Part shown: in pieces, positions 10,883 through 21,768 of the stretch | Numbering within the stretch: the stretch's first letter is position 1 | How the letters are laid out: each line of letters opens with the position of its first letter | Assembly (NCBI GenBank): GCA_013115135.1 | Contig: JABANP010000171.1 | Location: 1 to 64,000 of the forward strand | Source: Perkinsus olseni | Lineage: Eukaryota; Perkinsozoa; Perkinsida; Perkinsidae | Direction: 5' to 3' | DNA: 64,000 nucleotides | Notes under the pieces: generated by a model | What the model was told of the DNA's origin: nothing | The model's input: the letters and a program-made list of their open reading frames with translations, nothing else | The model's database searches: none | Made by a program: the position numbers and the translations under genes

Positions 10883-11380
10883 CTAGATGTTACGAATAAC
10901 CTCAACGATGCCAGAGAGGGAGAGGACTTGGGACAGAACGTAGTCGTCGAGAACAGTCACAGTCAAACAGATGCGACACGGCCCAACTTCGTCGCCCAAA
11001 TTGATAACATAGGGACGCTTATTCAACCGTGAAAGGATAATATCAGCATCGCTCCGCTCATAAACTTCCGCATAGACCGCTGAGTGCGAGGAGTCATTGC
11101 TCCTGCGTACCGTGACCGACCGTAGATTCACACCAAGTGACTTCAAGGTCTCCCCGAACGTCCTTGCCCGGACTCTAGCCGGCAAGGGGCTCAACTTTAC
11201 AAGAGTGGGAGGAGCATGGCCCACTACAGAGGTACTGCATGTTGATGCCGCGGAGGGCCTCGGTAGAATGGCCCCCAGGACCTCTGTCAAATCGGAGCGG
11301 TCGATGTCAGAATCACGCACGTAACTGGGGGGTTTGAGTCGAGCAAGACTTGAATACGATATTGGAGAGGCTGTAACCAT
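10883..11380 (-). CDS. RRM-fold-like protein, single ORF of 165 codons
   Basis: The ORF begins at ATG (MVTASPISYSSLARLKPP) and stops at TAG 10883. Residues about 65–140 have the order beta-alpha-beta-beta-alpha-beta expected of an RNA recognition motif: TLVKLSPLPARVRARTFGE, then VNLRSVTVRRS, then HSAVYAEVYERSDADIILSR and a closing strand PYVINLG. The aromatic RNP1 residues are not conserved, so RNA binding is only a suggestion. The N-terminal 45 residues are serine- and proline-rich. No introns are needed. It could equally be one exon of a larger gene. Confidence 0.4.
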   Translation of the reverse strand: MVTASPISYSSLARLKPPSYVRDSDIDRSDLTEVLGAILPRPSAASTCSTSVVGHAPPTLVKLSPLPARVRARTFGETLKSLGVNLRSVTVRRSNDSSHSAVYAEVYERSDADIILSRLNKRPYVINLGDEVGPCRICLTVTVLDDYVLSQVLSLSGIVEVIRNI

Positions 11381-11450
11381 ACGAAACGAGGGAACAACCT
11401 GATACGATTTCGGTCGGTGAAGGAGCTCGACCGACTGCCACGCGGGTAGA

Positions 11451-11510
11451 CGGTGAAAATCTAAGCGAGAGGGCGAAAATCTAAGCGTGAAGGCGAAAAT
11501 CTAAAGAAGG
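11451..11510. repeat. Short tandem repeat, three degenerate copies
   Basis: The unit GGCGAAAATCTAAGCG with a GAG-type spacer is repeated three times (GGTGAAAATCTAAGCG, GGCGAAAATCTAAGCG, GGCGAAAATCTAAAG). It lies just upstream of the RRM-like ORF on that gene's strand. Confidence 0.8.
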
Positions 11511-12130
11511 AGAAAAACTGAAGAAAAAAAGACCTAGTGGAGTACTGACCGTAACCCCCGTCAACCCGAAACCCGACTCAGGTCGCCCTTCGGGCGACCA
11601 TCACCTCAAACCCGAAGGCCTAGGGTTATAGGTCATAGGTTATCCGAGAGGCAAAAGCGTAGTCCCAATCCTCTCCCGGGCGAGCGCGAACGTTCTTTAG
11701 AAAATGGCCACATTCTTTAGAAATATGGTTTTTCCCTGCCACGCGCTTGTGAAACGTACGGGAAACACAAGTTGAGGAAGTGGAAGTGCGCAAGATTCGC
11801 GCACAAGACGCAAGAGATGTTCCGTTGAGGTCGAATTGTGGTGACTCAAACAAGGCCATAAGGCCTCACTTTCATTGCGCGTTTGCAATCTGAACATCAT
11901 CGGTGTTTTGGCGACATTCTTAGTGCATGCGTGGCCCTCAACTTAAGGGCCTTAGGAGGTTTCAGAAGGAGCTCACTGGCAAGAGTGGGGTGTTCAGTAA
12001 ACCAAGTCCGAAGTTCAGAACGTTTTACGAGTGAAAATCGCTCCCAGCATTGATCCTGGGTTTCTAAAATAGTTTCTTGAACGGGGGGTTCGCGTGCTCA
12101 GCCTCTCATCTATCGGGCTACGCTCAACGA

Positions 12131-12247
12131 TAATCTGCCTGATTGCACGGCATGTCAACGCTACAGGAAGTCTCCAACTGAGCACATCGGCAAGAGTCAA
12201 ACTAAGCCGGAACCGTAGGCGTTGGACTGTAAACTCACACACAGACG
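12131..12247 (-). repeat. Dispersed repeat family R1, copy 2
   Basis: Reverse-oriented copy with CTGCCTGATTGCACGGCATG, then CAACTGAGCACATCGGC and GTTGGACTGTAAACTCACAC. It is truncated on the AAGCTTCC side compared with the copies at 3.8 and 61.4 kb. Confidence 0.75.
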
Positions 12248-12598
12248 TTTAACGATCATTCAACGCGCCGCGTGTCATGTACAAGCGCTCTGCCCAGTTT
12301 TTTCGTGAATAGTTGTGCCACGCATGGGTGATTTGCAATCAGTTCTACAAAGGCCCGGACCCACTGTGACTTATCAAGAAGGTGACCCTTTGTAAGGCGA
12401 CAAGCACTGAAAGTGACGAAACTGAGATCACCTCTCAGGGTTCTGAAGGAGTTCGCGCTTCATCAACACGGGCATGGTGAGCAGCACAGTAGAGGAAGAA
12501 TCGGCGTCACGTGGTCACTATAGTTACGCTTCGCTATCTTGTCTAGCTTGTCGTCATAATACTGTCCTGACGAGACTGGCTGATTGAGAACACAACGC

Positions 12599-12847
12599 CT
12601 AGGTTTTGCCATCTGGAATCCGATCTTTCAACTGTTGTCTTCTTGTCATCCGCCACTTAGCTAAGCTTGAACGTAGCTTCTTATCGGGGCGAGATAGGAC
12701 CAGCGATACAGTCATCACACTGTTGTTACAGTAAGCCACAACGCTGCTCTGAAATTGCCCTTCAAGTAGTTCACGATTTTGGTCTGGGGTCAATTCAATT
12801 CGGTCAGGAAATTGTGTGCGGAAAAACGCAATTGCAATCAGGGTCAC
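12599..12847 (-). CDS. Hypothetical protein fragment
   Basis: An 82-codon minus-strand ORF reads like protein (FPDRIELTPDQNRELLEGQF, then YCNNSVMTVSLVLSR). It has no recognised domain, and no clear start was identified. It lies back to back with the plus-strand exons starting at 12842. Confidence 0.3.
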   Translation of the reverse strand: MTLIAIAFFRTQFPDRIELTPDQNRELLEGQFQSSVVAYCNNSVMTVSLVLSRPDKKLRSSLAKWRMTRRQQLKDRIPDGKT

Positions 12848-13226
12848 ACGCGACCATAGTGAACGAGAAGGGAGAGCCGCAGTGGAAACACCCGCATGCT
12901 CATAGACGAAGTGAAGAGGTATTCCTATTCATGTGCTAGTCAGCGCGAAGAGGGCTAACCACGATCTACTACAGGCTCAGTGGAGACTGGACCATCCCGA
13001 GCCCAAGGAGCTCCCGCTCAAGTATGAACTATTCGACGACACGCCGCAGCAATACAGCGTGATCAAATGGCCCCCTGACCGTACGTAGGGCGATTACCCT
13101 ACGACTGACTCACCTCGTCAGAACTCAGCTGTCGTTTATAGCCTACGGACGTCCGAACTCGTGTCAATCATCTTACGATGTTATATCAATCATGCTAATA
13201 CTAGTAGCAACGATTTTCTGCTCTGA
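12842..13226 (+). CDS. 3' end of an unrecognised gene, three exons
   Basis: Three exons join in phase: 12842–12918, 12975–13080 and 13129–13226, with GT–AG introns of 56 and 48 bp. The reading includes SHATIVNEKGEPQWKHPHAH, then LKYELFDDTPQQYSVIKWPP, and ends NTSSNDFLL with TGA. The middle exon is the most convincing. No start codon is present in the first exon, so upstream exons are missing or unrecognised. No domain match is apparent. Confidence 0.4.
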
Positions 13227-14559
13227 GTCGATCATTGAAGCGAGGCGTGGGCACCTCTCATTGACCTTGCTTCCCTGTCGTGCGAAATTCTCGCTGCGAG
13301 TATTGCGATCGTTTTTCTCAGCTTCTGATCCCCACAACTGCAATACTCACAACAAGGTGAGCTTCAAACCTTCGGCGGTAGACAGTGCAGGAGTGACGCA
13401 ATCTCACTCGTTCATGAATGATCATTTGCGAAATAAAGAATTTCTCTGACGTGTCTCGTCTTTTTACCACGTCGTGTTGAAGTTTCGGCAAGGGACAGTG
13501 GTTTCTCTCGCACTTAAACTCGGCACAAAGCGGATATCCGAGACAACGCTTGAAGGCGAAAACCAAGGGGAAATATCTGTGATCCGAAACCTGTTTCCAT
13601 CCGTGACGCGTACTCATGCAGGTCCATTACGACCGCGGCCCAGCAGAGCCCTCGTAAACTTCCAGTCCACTCACTTGACCATTCAAGTGGGATCGTGCAT
13701 CGAGGAAAAGAGCTCATCGTTGCAAAGCTCAAATGCTAATACGGTTTAATGGACACAACAAAGATCAAGAGACAAGAAACAAAAAGGTCAAGATGGGAGG
13801 AGAGCTCCCCATAGCTCATCATAGCTTAACTGCACAGCGTCTGCCTCCTTGACGGGGAAGTTGAGATGGCTTGACCAGGATTTGAACCTGGGTCTGGCAC
13901 CCTACGAAGATTTAGACAAGACACGATCGAAGGTATGCGCTGCACCCATACCAGTTGGCCGTGGCGAAGAGGCAAAACGACTTGGCGATCTATCGCCGCT
14001 GGTGCCGTATTCTGATTCTGGGAATTCGTTTCCTCCGCATGTCCATTTTGCTTCAATTCCGTCCTTTCTTCTTCTCTCCTCTCCTTCATGAAGCTGGATC
14101 AGTTCTGTCAATTTCTTTAGCATTCTATCGGCTTTGTCTTTGCGCAAGGAACCACGTCGTAACATTCGCGAAGATGATGGTGACTGTGGGCGCGTTGAAG
14201 TTCGGACTTTGAACTTTCAGCGGACTGGCCCCGAGGAACAAAAGGAGCCAGCTTCGCTGTTGGAGGGTGTGAGGTACCGCGGGGTGGACCCACCACTTGG
14301 GAGCTCAAATTCGTCTCTATATTCACAACCTTCATCATGACTGAGCCCATCGGTTACAATCATCCGTTTGCAACTCAAAGCTGCGCAGTACTGCACACAC
14401 ACATGAATATCTTGAGAGATTAAAGAATAACATGGAAAGATGATAAAGATAAAGGTAGTGAAGCACCTATTAGGGACCGAACCACTCTCTCATAGACTAT
14501 CTTTCTGCCTCATAAATAGAGCGCCGTTTCCTCATGTTCATGATGCTTCAATTTCGTCT
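13227..14559. other. Region without a recognised gene
   Basis: Overlapping ORFs on both strands show no motif. At 13868–13895 there is a perfect tRNA-like T arm (CCAGGATTTGAACCTGG), but the rest of a cloverleaf is absent (see rejected items). From about 14340 the sequence starts to match the block at 18800, the left edge of the duplicated paralog gene. Confidence 0.45.
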
Positions 14560-15171
14560 CTACTTCTTCTCCCTCTCAGCTTGGATCTGAATCCGTTCTT
14601 TCAATTTCCTTATCATCTCATCAGCACGCACTCTGTGGAATTTGAGTATCCATTCGCTGCTCCCCTTATACTTCTCGTATCCCGGTGGGGGATCATTGAT
14701 TATCGCATCCACAATGCGGACACAAGGCTCAGTGCCTATGTAGTACCACGAGCCTTCAGCGGCGTTCTTCTTCAGAATTTCCAGAGTCTTCGATGAAAGA
14801 TGCTCCAGCGGCAACAACCCAGCATCCCTCATCTCTGTCCAGTCGCTCTCGTCTCCAAAGAAAAGGCTCACATCACCTACCTTGCCGTCGAAACGTGTAA
14901 GTATCTTCTCGCTGAGAATAAGCAGGAAAAGCGTCAGTTGATGTGCTTTGTGTGTCATAATCGAGCGAGCACGTGTGAGTCACACGGTGTGATATTTTAA
15001 AGTCCCGTAAACTTACAATTTATATTCCCGTTTATTATTGAGATCTTTGAGAGAAGTGAACCAGACTTCTCCTGGGGGTTCAGGTCGGGATTTCTCATCC
15101 TTCCAATTCATCTTGACAACGAATTCCATAGGCTCGAGAGGAGCTTTCTGTCGGATCCTACACCCTGACAT
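14560..15171 (-). CDS. Paralog pair P1, member A: unknown protein, two exons
   Basis: Exon 1 (15171–15017) starts MSGCRIRQKAPLEPMEF and includes MNWKDEKSRPEPPGEVWFTS. A GTAAGT donor and a TTATTCTCAG acceptor join it in phase 2 to exon 2 (14911–14560), giving about 168 residues. Exon 2 contains DWTEMRDAGLLPLEHLSSKT and INDPPPGYEKYKGSSEWILK, then a basic coiled tail RADEMIRKLKERIQIQAERE. The intron also reads as an ORF (MTHKAHQLTLFLLILS), but its 105-bp borders are canonical. It has no signal peptide and no recognised domain. The paralog at 19.1 kb shares both exons, the intron position and over 1 kb of flanking DNA. Confidence 0.6.
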
Positions 15172-15564
15172 TTCTTCGCCGGGATATATCTAAAACAGCA
15201 TCCGAAAACATCATGAGCCCACCGGAGTTTAACAACATAGCTGGAAATAAGCGAGCGATTGCAGAGTTTCCATAACTCCTGATGAAAGCGATACTTGCAA
15301 TCCTATCGCCAGACGAGGAAGGAAGGATGAAACAACACGTAGTGGGGGCTTACTCCGAGATCGTGGAGAGCGGAGCGACGTCGGTAAGCTGCACGCGACT
15401 CCGAGGCGACGGTACCGACGATAACCGACAGGAAGACTACACAGCTCGGATGGAAGGGCATGGCAGTACGGAGAGAGCTGCCGAATCCCAGCAGGATTAT
15501 TCCCCTCCCCATGTCTTAAAGTTGCTTGTGCTGATACTATTTTTCTCCGATTGAAGAAGGTCAA

Positions 15565-15790
15565 TTTGGACACCAAACCTACACAACACGAGCGGGTTAT
15601 CCTCAAGGTCTGTTCGGGTAGTTCATGCAAGTTGCATGATGCAACATCTCCCGGAAAATCAATTTCCGGGCCGGAATTAATTCCCGAGCTGTTTCTGTGA
15701 GCGCGCCTAAAAATACCGCGCCCCCTATTGCAATCGGTGTGCGGCTGGTAGCAGTCTCACGCAGCAAGACCGGCGCGAGCGATATTTCCT
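15565..15790. repeat. Duplicated flank, matches 20238–20460
   Basis: The block starting AAGGTCAATTTGGACACCAA, with CTCCCGGAAAATCAATTTCC and TTGCAATCGGTGTGCGGCTG, recurs with about 85% similarity by eye at 20238–20460. In that copy it is separated from the paralog gene by about 240 bp of extra sequence. It marks the right end of the duplication that includes gene pair P1. Confidence 0.8.
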
Positions 15791-15939
15791 AGCAAGATGA
15801 CGCGCGCACAAAAGAAGTTGTGCGCGGGAAGGAGAATACGGTACTGAAACTGTGTACATGCTACAGCTAACAATGAGTGATAGCAATAGGTACAGCCATG
15901 AGTTCTGTAAGAATCTCATACTTTGCACGCTTGTGAGCG

Positions 15940-16180
15940 ATCGTAGGAGGATGGGCTCCTACGGCGAGTAGTAAGAGAGATGAGGCTTATACAACCTAGC
16001 TAACTCACTATGATTCAATAACCAAGTCCTTGGCAGGCTATTCTACTTGTGACTTGAGATCATCGGAGACAAGGTCTCCAATGCCAACCCTACTTCAGAC
16101 TAACACTGACACGGTTCGCATGCAGAAGAGATCACTCATGCCTTACTTTATACTTTAAAAAGAGATAATCAGTAGCACCG
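15940..16180. repeat. Direct repeat, also at 17245–17485 and partly 20575–20710
   Basis: The sequence GATCGTAGGAGGATGGGCTC through TAATCAGTAGCACCGCGAG is repeated at 17245–17485, immediately 3' of the first secreted cysteine-rich gene. Its second half also occurs at 20575–20710 and 27448–27520, 3' of the other two copies. Here the block lacks a gene beside it, which suggests a lost or never-completed copy. Confidence 0.75.
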
Positions 16181-16545
16181 CGAGTGCAGTTTGCCTTCGC
16201 GTTACCCTCGCTACCGTCGTGAGGTCCTGTCGGCCTTTCTGACGCTAGGGCGGTACCGCGCCTTGCCCCATCTCGGAGACCAGAGGTTTTATGTTGACGT
16301 TGAATGTCACTCTGCTGACGATGCTAAGCATCGGATGCTTACCTACGGAGGGTTCGAAAGCAAGTCGTCGCTAACTGCTCCAGTGAATGTCAGTGCGCAA
16401 GGGACTTCGTCGTAACATCTGTTGGAGATCTCGGCGAGATGAAAGGTGAAGGTGATCGCGAACACGCGTGAGGGTCGACGAACTCCGAGACTCTCGCTTT
16501 GAGAACGAATTTCTACCCAGCTAACGTCACAGAACGTCGATAACA

Positions 16546-16627
16546 CGACAGCGGCAGGATTCGAACCTGCGCGGGCAGAGCCCAGTGGATTTCAAGTCCA
16601 CCTCCTTAACCACTCGGACACGCTGTC
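16546..16627 (-). tRNA. tRNA-Ser (anticodon UGA)
   Basis: A complete 82-nt class II cloverleaf can be drawn. The acceptor stem GACAGCG pairs with CGCTGTC and the discriminator base is G. The D arm is TCCGAGTGGTTAAGGA. The anticodon stem GTGGA/TCCAC encloses loop CTTGAAA (anticodon TGA). A long variable arm follows, then the T arm GCAGGTTCGAATCCTGC. The long variable arm and G discriminator agree with serine identity. There is no intron. Confidence 0.97.
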
Positions 16628-17601
16628 TGGCTTCGCTCATGCCTGGGCTGCTGTTAAACGGGGCGAAGAAATTGATGAATTTAAGCATCGACACTCTCGA
16701 AAGCCCCTCGAGCCGACACTAGCTCGAACTGCGGCTTGGAATTCACGTCGGCTGGGTTGCTGTTTTGCCCTTCGTTAGACGGCTTGCTGCCTTACATATC
16801 CAATTACAATGATTGTCCATGATGACGATGATCCGTCGCAGTGATTCTTGCCATTGTAACTCTTTTGGGGGTTTCTTGTTGCTATGTGATGGTCATCAAC
16901 ATTTAAAGTGCAGTATTGAACAAAGTCCTCGTGTAATTCACTGTTGTGTTCAGTTCATGGAAATGATTCGAACCACAGAGGTATTGTCAAGTTTGAGTAG
17001 CATGATGATGACGGAATTACTGCGATGCCAATATGTACTTTTTCGCTGAAGAGCATGCCAACGGGAAATTGAGAGCGAGGCACACAATCTGCAGCATTTT
17101 GATGGCTTCTCATATGGAAGACAACTATTCCTGGAAGCTTTCTATTCATCGAAGCTTGAACAATTTGACGAGTACCAGTCACACTGATAAAACAAATTAA
17201 AACACTTCGCACTATCTCGATATTTGTAGAATCTCATACCTTTGCGATCGTAGGAGGATAGGTTCTTCCAGCGAGTACTAAAAGAAGAGGGCTTATTTAA
17301 GCTGGCTGACTCACTGGGAATCAGTAGCCAAGCCCTTAGCAGCCGATTCTACTTGTGACTATCGAGATCATCGGTGACAAGGTCTTCAATGCTAACCCTC
17401 TCTACTCCGGACTAACACAGATACTGCCCACTTGCACGGAAAGATTAGTCATGTATTACTTTATACTTAAGCAATGAAATAATCAGTAACACTTCGAGTG
17501 TAAGAGAGCAGTGTAGAGACCTCCAATACTTCACCGCAAGGAACTGTTTGAGAGCAACTTGTGCAAACTAAGTGCTGATAGGCGATAATGCCTCTTCATA
17601 A

Positions 17602-18012
17602 TTAGGGGCAAGCATAGGCACTACCAGTGCAGCCAGGTGAAGCCTCATAACACAAACCGTTGGCATTCTTCAGCAGGCCAAAACAGACGGGCGTATCAAG
17701 CCAAGTCTTGCAGAAAGACTTCCAAGTACTCGCAGCACAATCAGGTACGGAGTCGCAGGCAGACGTGCAGCTGTCAAACGACGTGGCCGTGGCACCACAG
17801 GGAACAACTTCGTTCGTGTCAGCCGAGCCCAAGTTGTGGCACTTGTTATCATCACCACAGTAGCTGAAGATACATTCAGGACGTTCATCACAGATACGCT
17901 GGCAGTAGCCACCATCAGCACCCAAGAGCTTCTCAGCGATCACCAAGGCAGACCCAGCATCAACTTGATAGAAGACGGAGGTAAGAGCGACGAGGCTGAG
18001 GAAGGTATACAT
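17602..18012 (-). CDS. Secreted cysteine-rich protein family C1, copy 1
   Basis: Single exon of 136 residues. The N-terminus MYTFLSLVALTSVFYQVDAG is a clear signal peptide. The mature part has regularly spaced cysteines in CQRICDERPECIFSYCGDDN, SCTSACDSVPDCAAS and FCKTWLDTPVCFG, ending in GSAYACP. The C-x-x-x-C...C-x-x-x-Y-x pattern recalls PAN/apple-type modules, but the match is not strong enough to assign one. Two further full copies (20.8 and 27.6 kb) differ by only a few residues, and two C-terminal fragments lie at 25.9 and 33.1 kb. All full copies share 5' flanking DNA containing GCACAAGGGCGAGCGATAATG. Function is unknown; a secreted or surface role is inferred. Confidence 0.8.
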   Translation of the reverse strand: MYTFLSLVALTSVFYQVDAGSALVIAEKLLGADGGYCQRICDERPECIFSYCGDDNKCHNLGSADTNEVVPCGATATSFDSCTSACDSVPDCAASTWKSFCKTWLDTPVCFGLLKNANGLCYEASPGCTGSAYACP

Positions 18013-19063
18013 GCTGAGAGATAAAGCAATAACAGCTGAAGGTAACCACCGATTCTGACGAGTCTGCCATCGAAGGAAGCTCTAGTCATGAAAGTCCTGT
18101 AGTAATCAACAACACGCATGCGCCAGAATGAACAAGGCAAAGACGAAACTGCCCAACTGTCCCCCTCGCACAAGGGCGAGCGATAATGGGCCTCTTTCAC
18201 TAGCTCCTTGCTCAAGTTAGAACAGTTGAAAAAACTTGCAAAACCAAGGTCAACTACAATCACGAACTTATCAGTATCGCTGGACCGCTTTCCGCGATCG
18301 AGAATACGTCTGTCATATGGCAAGTGACCCCTACCCATTCACTCAGTCGAACTTCATCATCATACTGGTGGTTCAACTCGCTTTGTTGAACAACTACAAA
18401 GCGCATTTCAGAGGGCTGACGACGAGACTACGGAGGAAACTCGCGAATGCTTTCTTCAGCGAAGAAAATAGATAAGTTGATATACCTCTCGGCTTCGAAA
18501 CTGAGAGTACCCCGGATCGATCCTGTGGTGGCGGAAGCGGAAGTTGCGCTTTACCTGTTCCGCAGCGGAAGAGATAGAGCGAGGGGTGGGTGGCGTGGGG
18601 CGCGCTCAATCTTGGACATACTGTATGTCGGCGTTGGACTTAATTTCACACATACACAGGGAAGTTTCATCTCTGAGCTGGAGACTCCAGACGTCGAGAA
18701 TTCTACAGCTCGGTTAGTATTACTAACTTAGCATCATCTGTATCATCGCACCGTCATTCCCCGGCTTCAGGGTTACCTCTATTAATACAATCTTCACTAC
18801 GACTCAGCCAACTGATTACAACCATTCAACTGTAACTCGGAGCTGTGTAATAATGCACACACAGAAGAACATGTTGATAGATGAAAAATAACGTCAAAAG
18901 ATAGAATCAGTAAAGAACCCAGTAGCGACAAACCGTTCTCTCATAGACTATATTTCCGCCTCAAAAACAGGGCATAGTTCTCCTCATATCCACATTGCCT
19001 CAATATCGTGTGTTCTCTCTCTTCTCTCCTTCTTGTTTTTGAATCCGTTCTGTTAATTCGTCG

Positions 19064-19612
19064 TCATGGTCTCCTGTGGAATTTGAGTATCCATTCGCTG
19101 CTCCCCTTATACTTCTCGTATCCCGGCGGGGGATCATTGATAATCGCCTCCACAATGCGGGCACAACCCACCACGTCTATGGGGTAGTACGAGAGTCTAG
19201 CGGCGTTTTCTTCTAAAATTTTGAGAGTCTCCGATGAAAGATGCCCCAGCGGCAACAACCCAGCATCTCTCATCTCTTCCCAGTCCTCGTCGTCTATAAA
19301 GTATCGTTTCATAGCACCTCTATAGAGCTCGTAATGTCTCCATTTCTTCTCGCTGAGAATAAGCAGGAGTGGCGTTAATTCATCGCCTTCATGTGTCATA
19401 ATCGAGCGAGCACGTGTGAGTCACACGGTGTGACATCTTGAAGTCCCGTAAACTTACAATTTATATTTCCGTTCATTATTGAGATCTTTGAGAAAAGTGT
19501 ACGAGACTTCTCCTGGCGGTCCGGGCCGGGTTTCCTCATCCTTCCAATTCATCTTGATGGTGAATTCCATAGGCTCGAGAGGAGCATAGTTTCGGATCCT
19601 ACACCCTGACAT
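19064..19612 (-). CDS. Paralog pair P1, member B: unknown protein, two exons
   Basis: Exon 1 is 19612–19458 (MSGCRIRNYAPLEPMEF...) and exon 2 is 19352–19064, joined in the same phase 2 as member A, giving about 147 residues. Exon 2 contains DWEEMRDAGLLPLGHLSSET and the identical INDPPPGYEKYKGSSEWILK. It stops shortly after (KFHRRP), so the basic tail of member A is missing because of a frame change in the last codons. An in-frame upstream ATG at 19642 would add ten residues, but it is not shared with member A. The middle of exon 2 differs more than its ends. Confidence 0.6.
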
Positions 19613-20816
19613 TACTTCCTCGATATATATCTGAGACAACATCCGAAGATATCATGATCCCATCAGAGTTTAACAGCATAGCCGGAAATAAGCGAGCAAT
19701 AATTCGCAATGAAATCAGTAAATGCACTCGTATGTCCCCTACACTACCATCATCAGGAGAGAAAGGCAAGACGAAACAACACATAGTAGGGGCTTACTCC
19801 GCGTCTTTGGAGAGCCCAGAAACGTTCGTAGCGCCTATTCGAACTTCCCAAGGCCACGGTACCGGCGATAACCGACAGGAGGACTACACAGCTCGGATGG
19901 AAGGGCATGGAAGAAAGGATAGAGCTGTCGAATCCCAGCGGGATTATCCCACCAAACTATAACGCTGTTCGTGCTGATACTATCTTTCTCCGATGAGGGG
20001 CTGCACTAAAGCTAGACTGTTTGGTTATGTCGAGACAGTAGATCAAATGGCTGGAATCAAGATGGCGAAAAGCAGAATGTTTTGTTCTCCACTACTTGGC
20101 AGCCTCTTGATAAGCCAGCAACATAATGGATAACTATCAGACGACGTGTTTTGTGGGTGGCCAGCTGTCGAATGGTGAATCTTCAAACCGAGTTAGCACA
20201 CTTAGAATAATCAGTATCAAAATGGACCTCCTAGCCAGAAGGTCAATTTGGACACCAAACCTTCACAACAAGAGCGGGGTATCGTCAAGATCTGTTCCGG
20301 TAGTTCATGTAACATCTCCCGGAAATGAATTTCCGGGCCGGAATTGATTCTCGAGCTGCTTATTTGGGCGCGCCCAAGAATACCGCGCTCTCCATTGCAA
20401 TCGGTGTGCGGCTGGTTGCAATCTCACGCAGGAGGCTCGGCGTCAGCGAGAGGCCCTCGCAGATATTACGCGCGCAAAAGGGTGCGTGCCAATTAAAGTC
20501 CAACCCCGTCGCTACGACTGACGCTACAGCAGCCAAGCCCATACGAGACTGTTTCATTTATGATGATTGAAATCATCGGTGACATGACCCCTCAAAAGGT
20601 AACTTTTTCTTCTCCAGACTAACACAGATACTCGTATGCAGAAAAAGATTAGCCATACTTTTCTTTATACTTTAGCAAGAGACAGCAGCGAAATAATCAG
20701 TAACACTTCGAGTGTAAAAGAACAGAATAAGGACCTCCAAGACTTCACCACACAAAATTCCTTTGCGAGTAACTTACGAAGGCTAGCTGCTGATAGGCGA
20801 TAATGCCTCTTCATAA

Positions 20817-21227
20817 TTAGGGGCAAGCATAGGCACTACCAGTGCAGCCAGGAGAAGCCTCATAACACAAACCGTTGGTGTTTTTGAGCAGGCCAAAGCA
20901 GACGGGCGTGTCAAGCCAAGTCTTGCAGAAAGACTTCCAAGTACTCGCAGCACAATCAGGTACGGAGTCGCAGGCAGACGTGCAGCTGTCAAACGACGTG
21001 GCCGTGGCACCGCAGGGAACAACTTCGTTGGTGTCAGCCGAACCCAAGCTGTGGCATTTATTGTCATCACCACAGTAGCTGAAGATACATTCAGGACGTT
21101 CATCACAGATACGCTGGCAGTAGCCACCATCAGCACCCAAGAGCTTCTCAGCGATCACCAAGGCAGACCCAGCATCAGCTTGATAGAAAACGGAGGTAAG
21201 AGCGACGAGGCTGAGGAAGGTATGCAT
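20817..21227 (-). CDS. Secreted cysteine-rich protein family C1, copy 2
   Basis: A 136-residue single-exon copy in tandem unit A. It starts MHTFLSLVALTSVFYQADAG, a signal peptide, and keeps every cysteine of copy 1. The longer reading frame that begins 12 bases upstream uses TTG and is not needed. It shares several hundred bases of upstream and about 150 bases of downstream sequence with the other copies. Residue changes from copy 1 are few (for example HNLG to HSLG, KNANG to KNTNG). Confidence 0.8.
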   Translation of the reverse strand: MHTFLSLVALTSVFYQADAGSALVIAEKLLGADGGYCQRICDERPECIFSYCGDDNKCHSLGSADTNEVVPCGATATSFDSCTSACDSVPDCAASTWKSFCKTWLDTPVCFGLLKNTNGLCYEASPGCTGSAYACP

Positions 21228-21768
21228 GATGAGAGACAAAGCAATAACAGCTCCTGATAACGAACTAATACTCAGACGAAATTACTACTCAAGAAGTCAC
21301 CAGCTGTTAATGTGTAATTGAGATTAACAGCACGCATGCACAGGAATGAACAAGTCAAAAACGAAACTGCCAGTGAACTGTCCCACTTGCACAAGGGCGA
21401 GCGATAATGCAGTTTTTCAGTCCTCCGTGTGCTGAGCTTCCTGGGCCTTCTCAAGACGAGCGAAGTAAGGACTATCATGCGGGCTTTTGGACGGTTCGTA
21501 GGACCCGAGGAACTCAGCCGATTGGAACTCTGTGAATATCCTTCGTGTCCGCGACTTCACATGCTATCAGTATCTTGCAGTCTTACTTGCCAAAAAGAGC
21601 TTGTGAGACAGATCTCTGAAATATAGCAAGACTACCCACCCAGACTACTCTGCAAAGGAGGAGCGTAATACAGTGTCCCTCCTCAAACTGTGCAACACGA
21701 GACACCTCAACCACTAAGTGAGCACATCGAGTAACATGGACACAAACAACACAATCAGCAGGTCCTTC

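Noticed and set aside
13868..13985. Possible tRNA gene on the minus strand with a perfect T arm (CCAGGTTCAAATCCTGG)
   Set aside because: The 3' acceptor half TCAAGCC has no 5' partner, and no anticodon arm of normal geometry can be drawn. At best a tRNA relic or tRNA-derived repeat.
17637..17921. ORFs on both strands overlapping the cysteine-rich gene
   Set aside because: Shadows of family C1; the same shadows appear at all three copies because the DNA is nearly identical.
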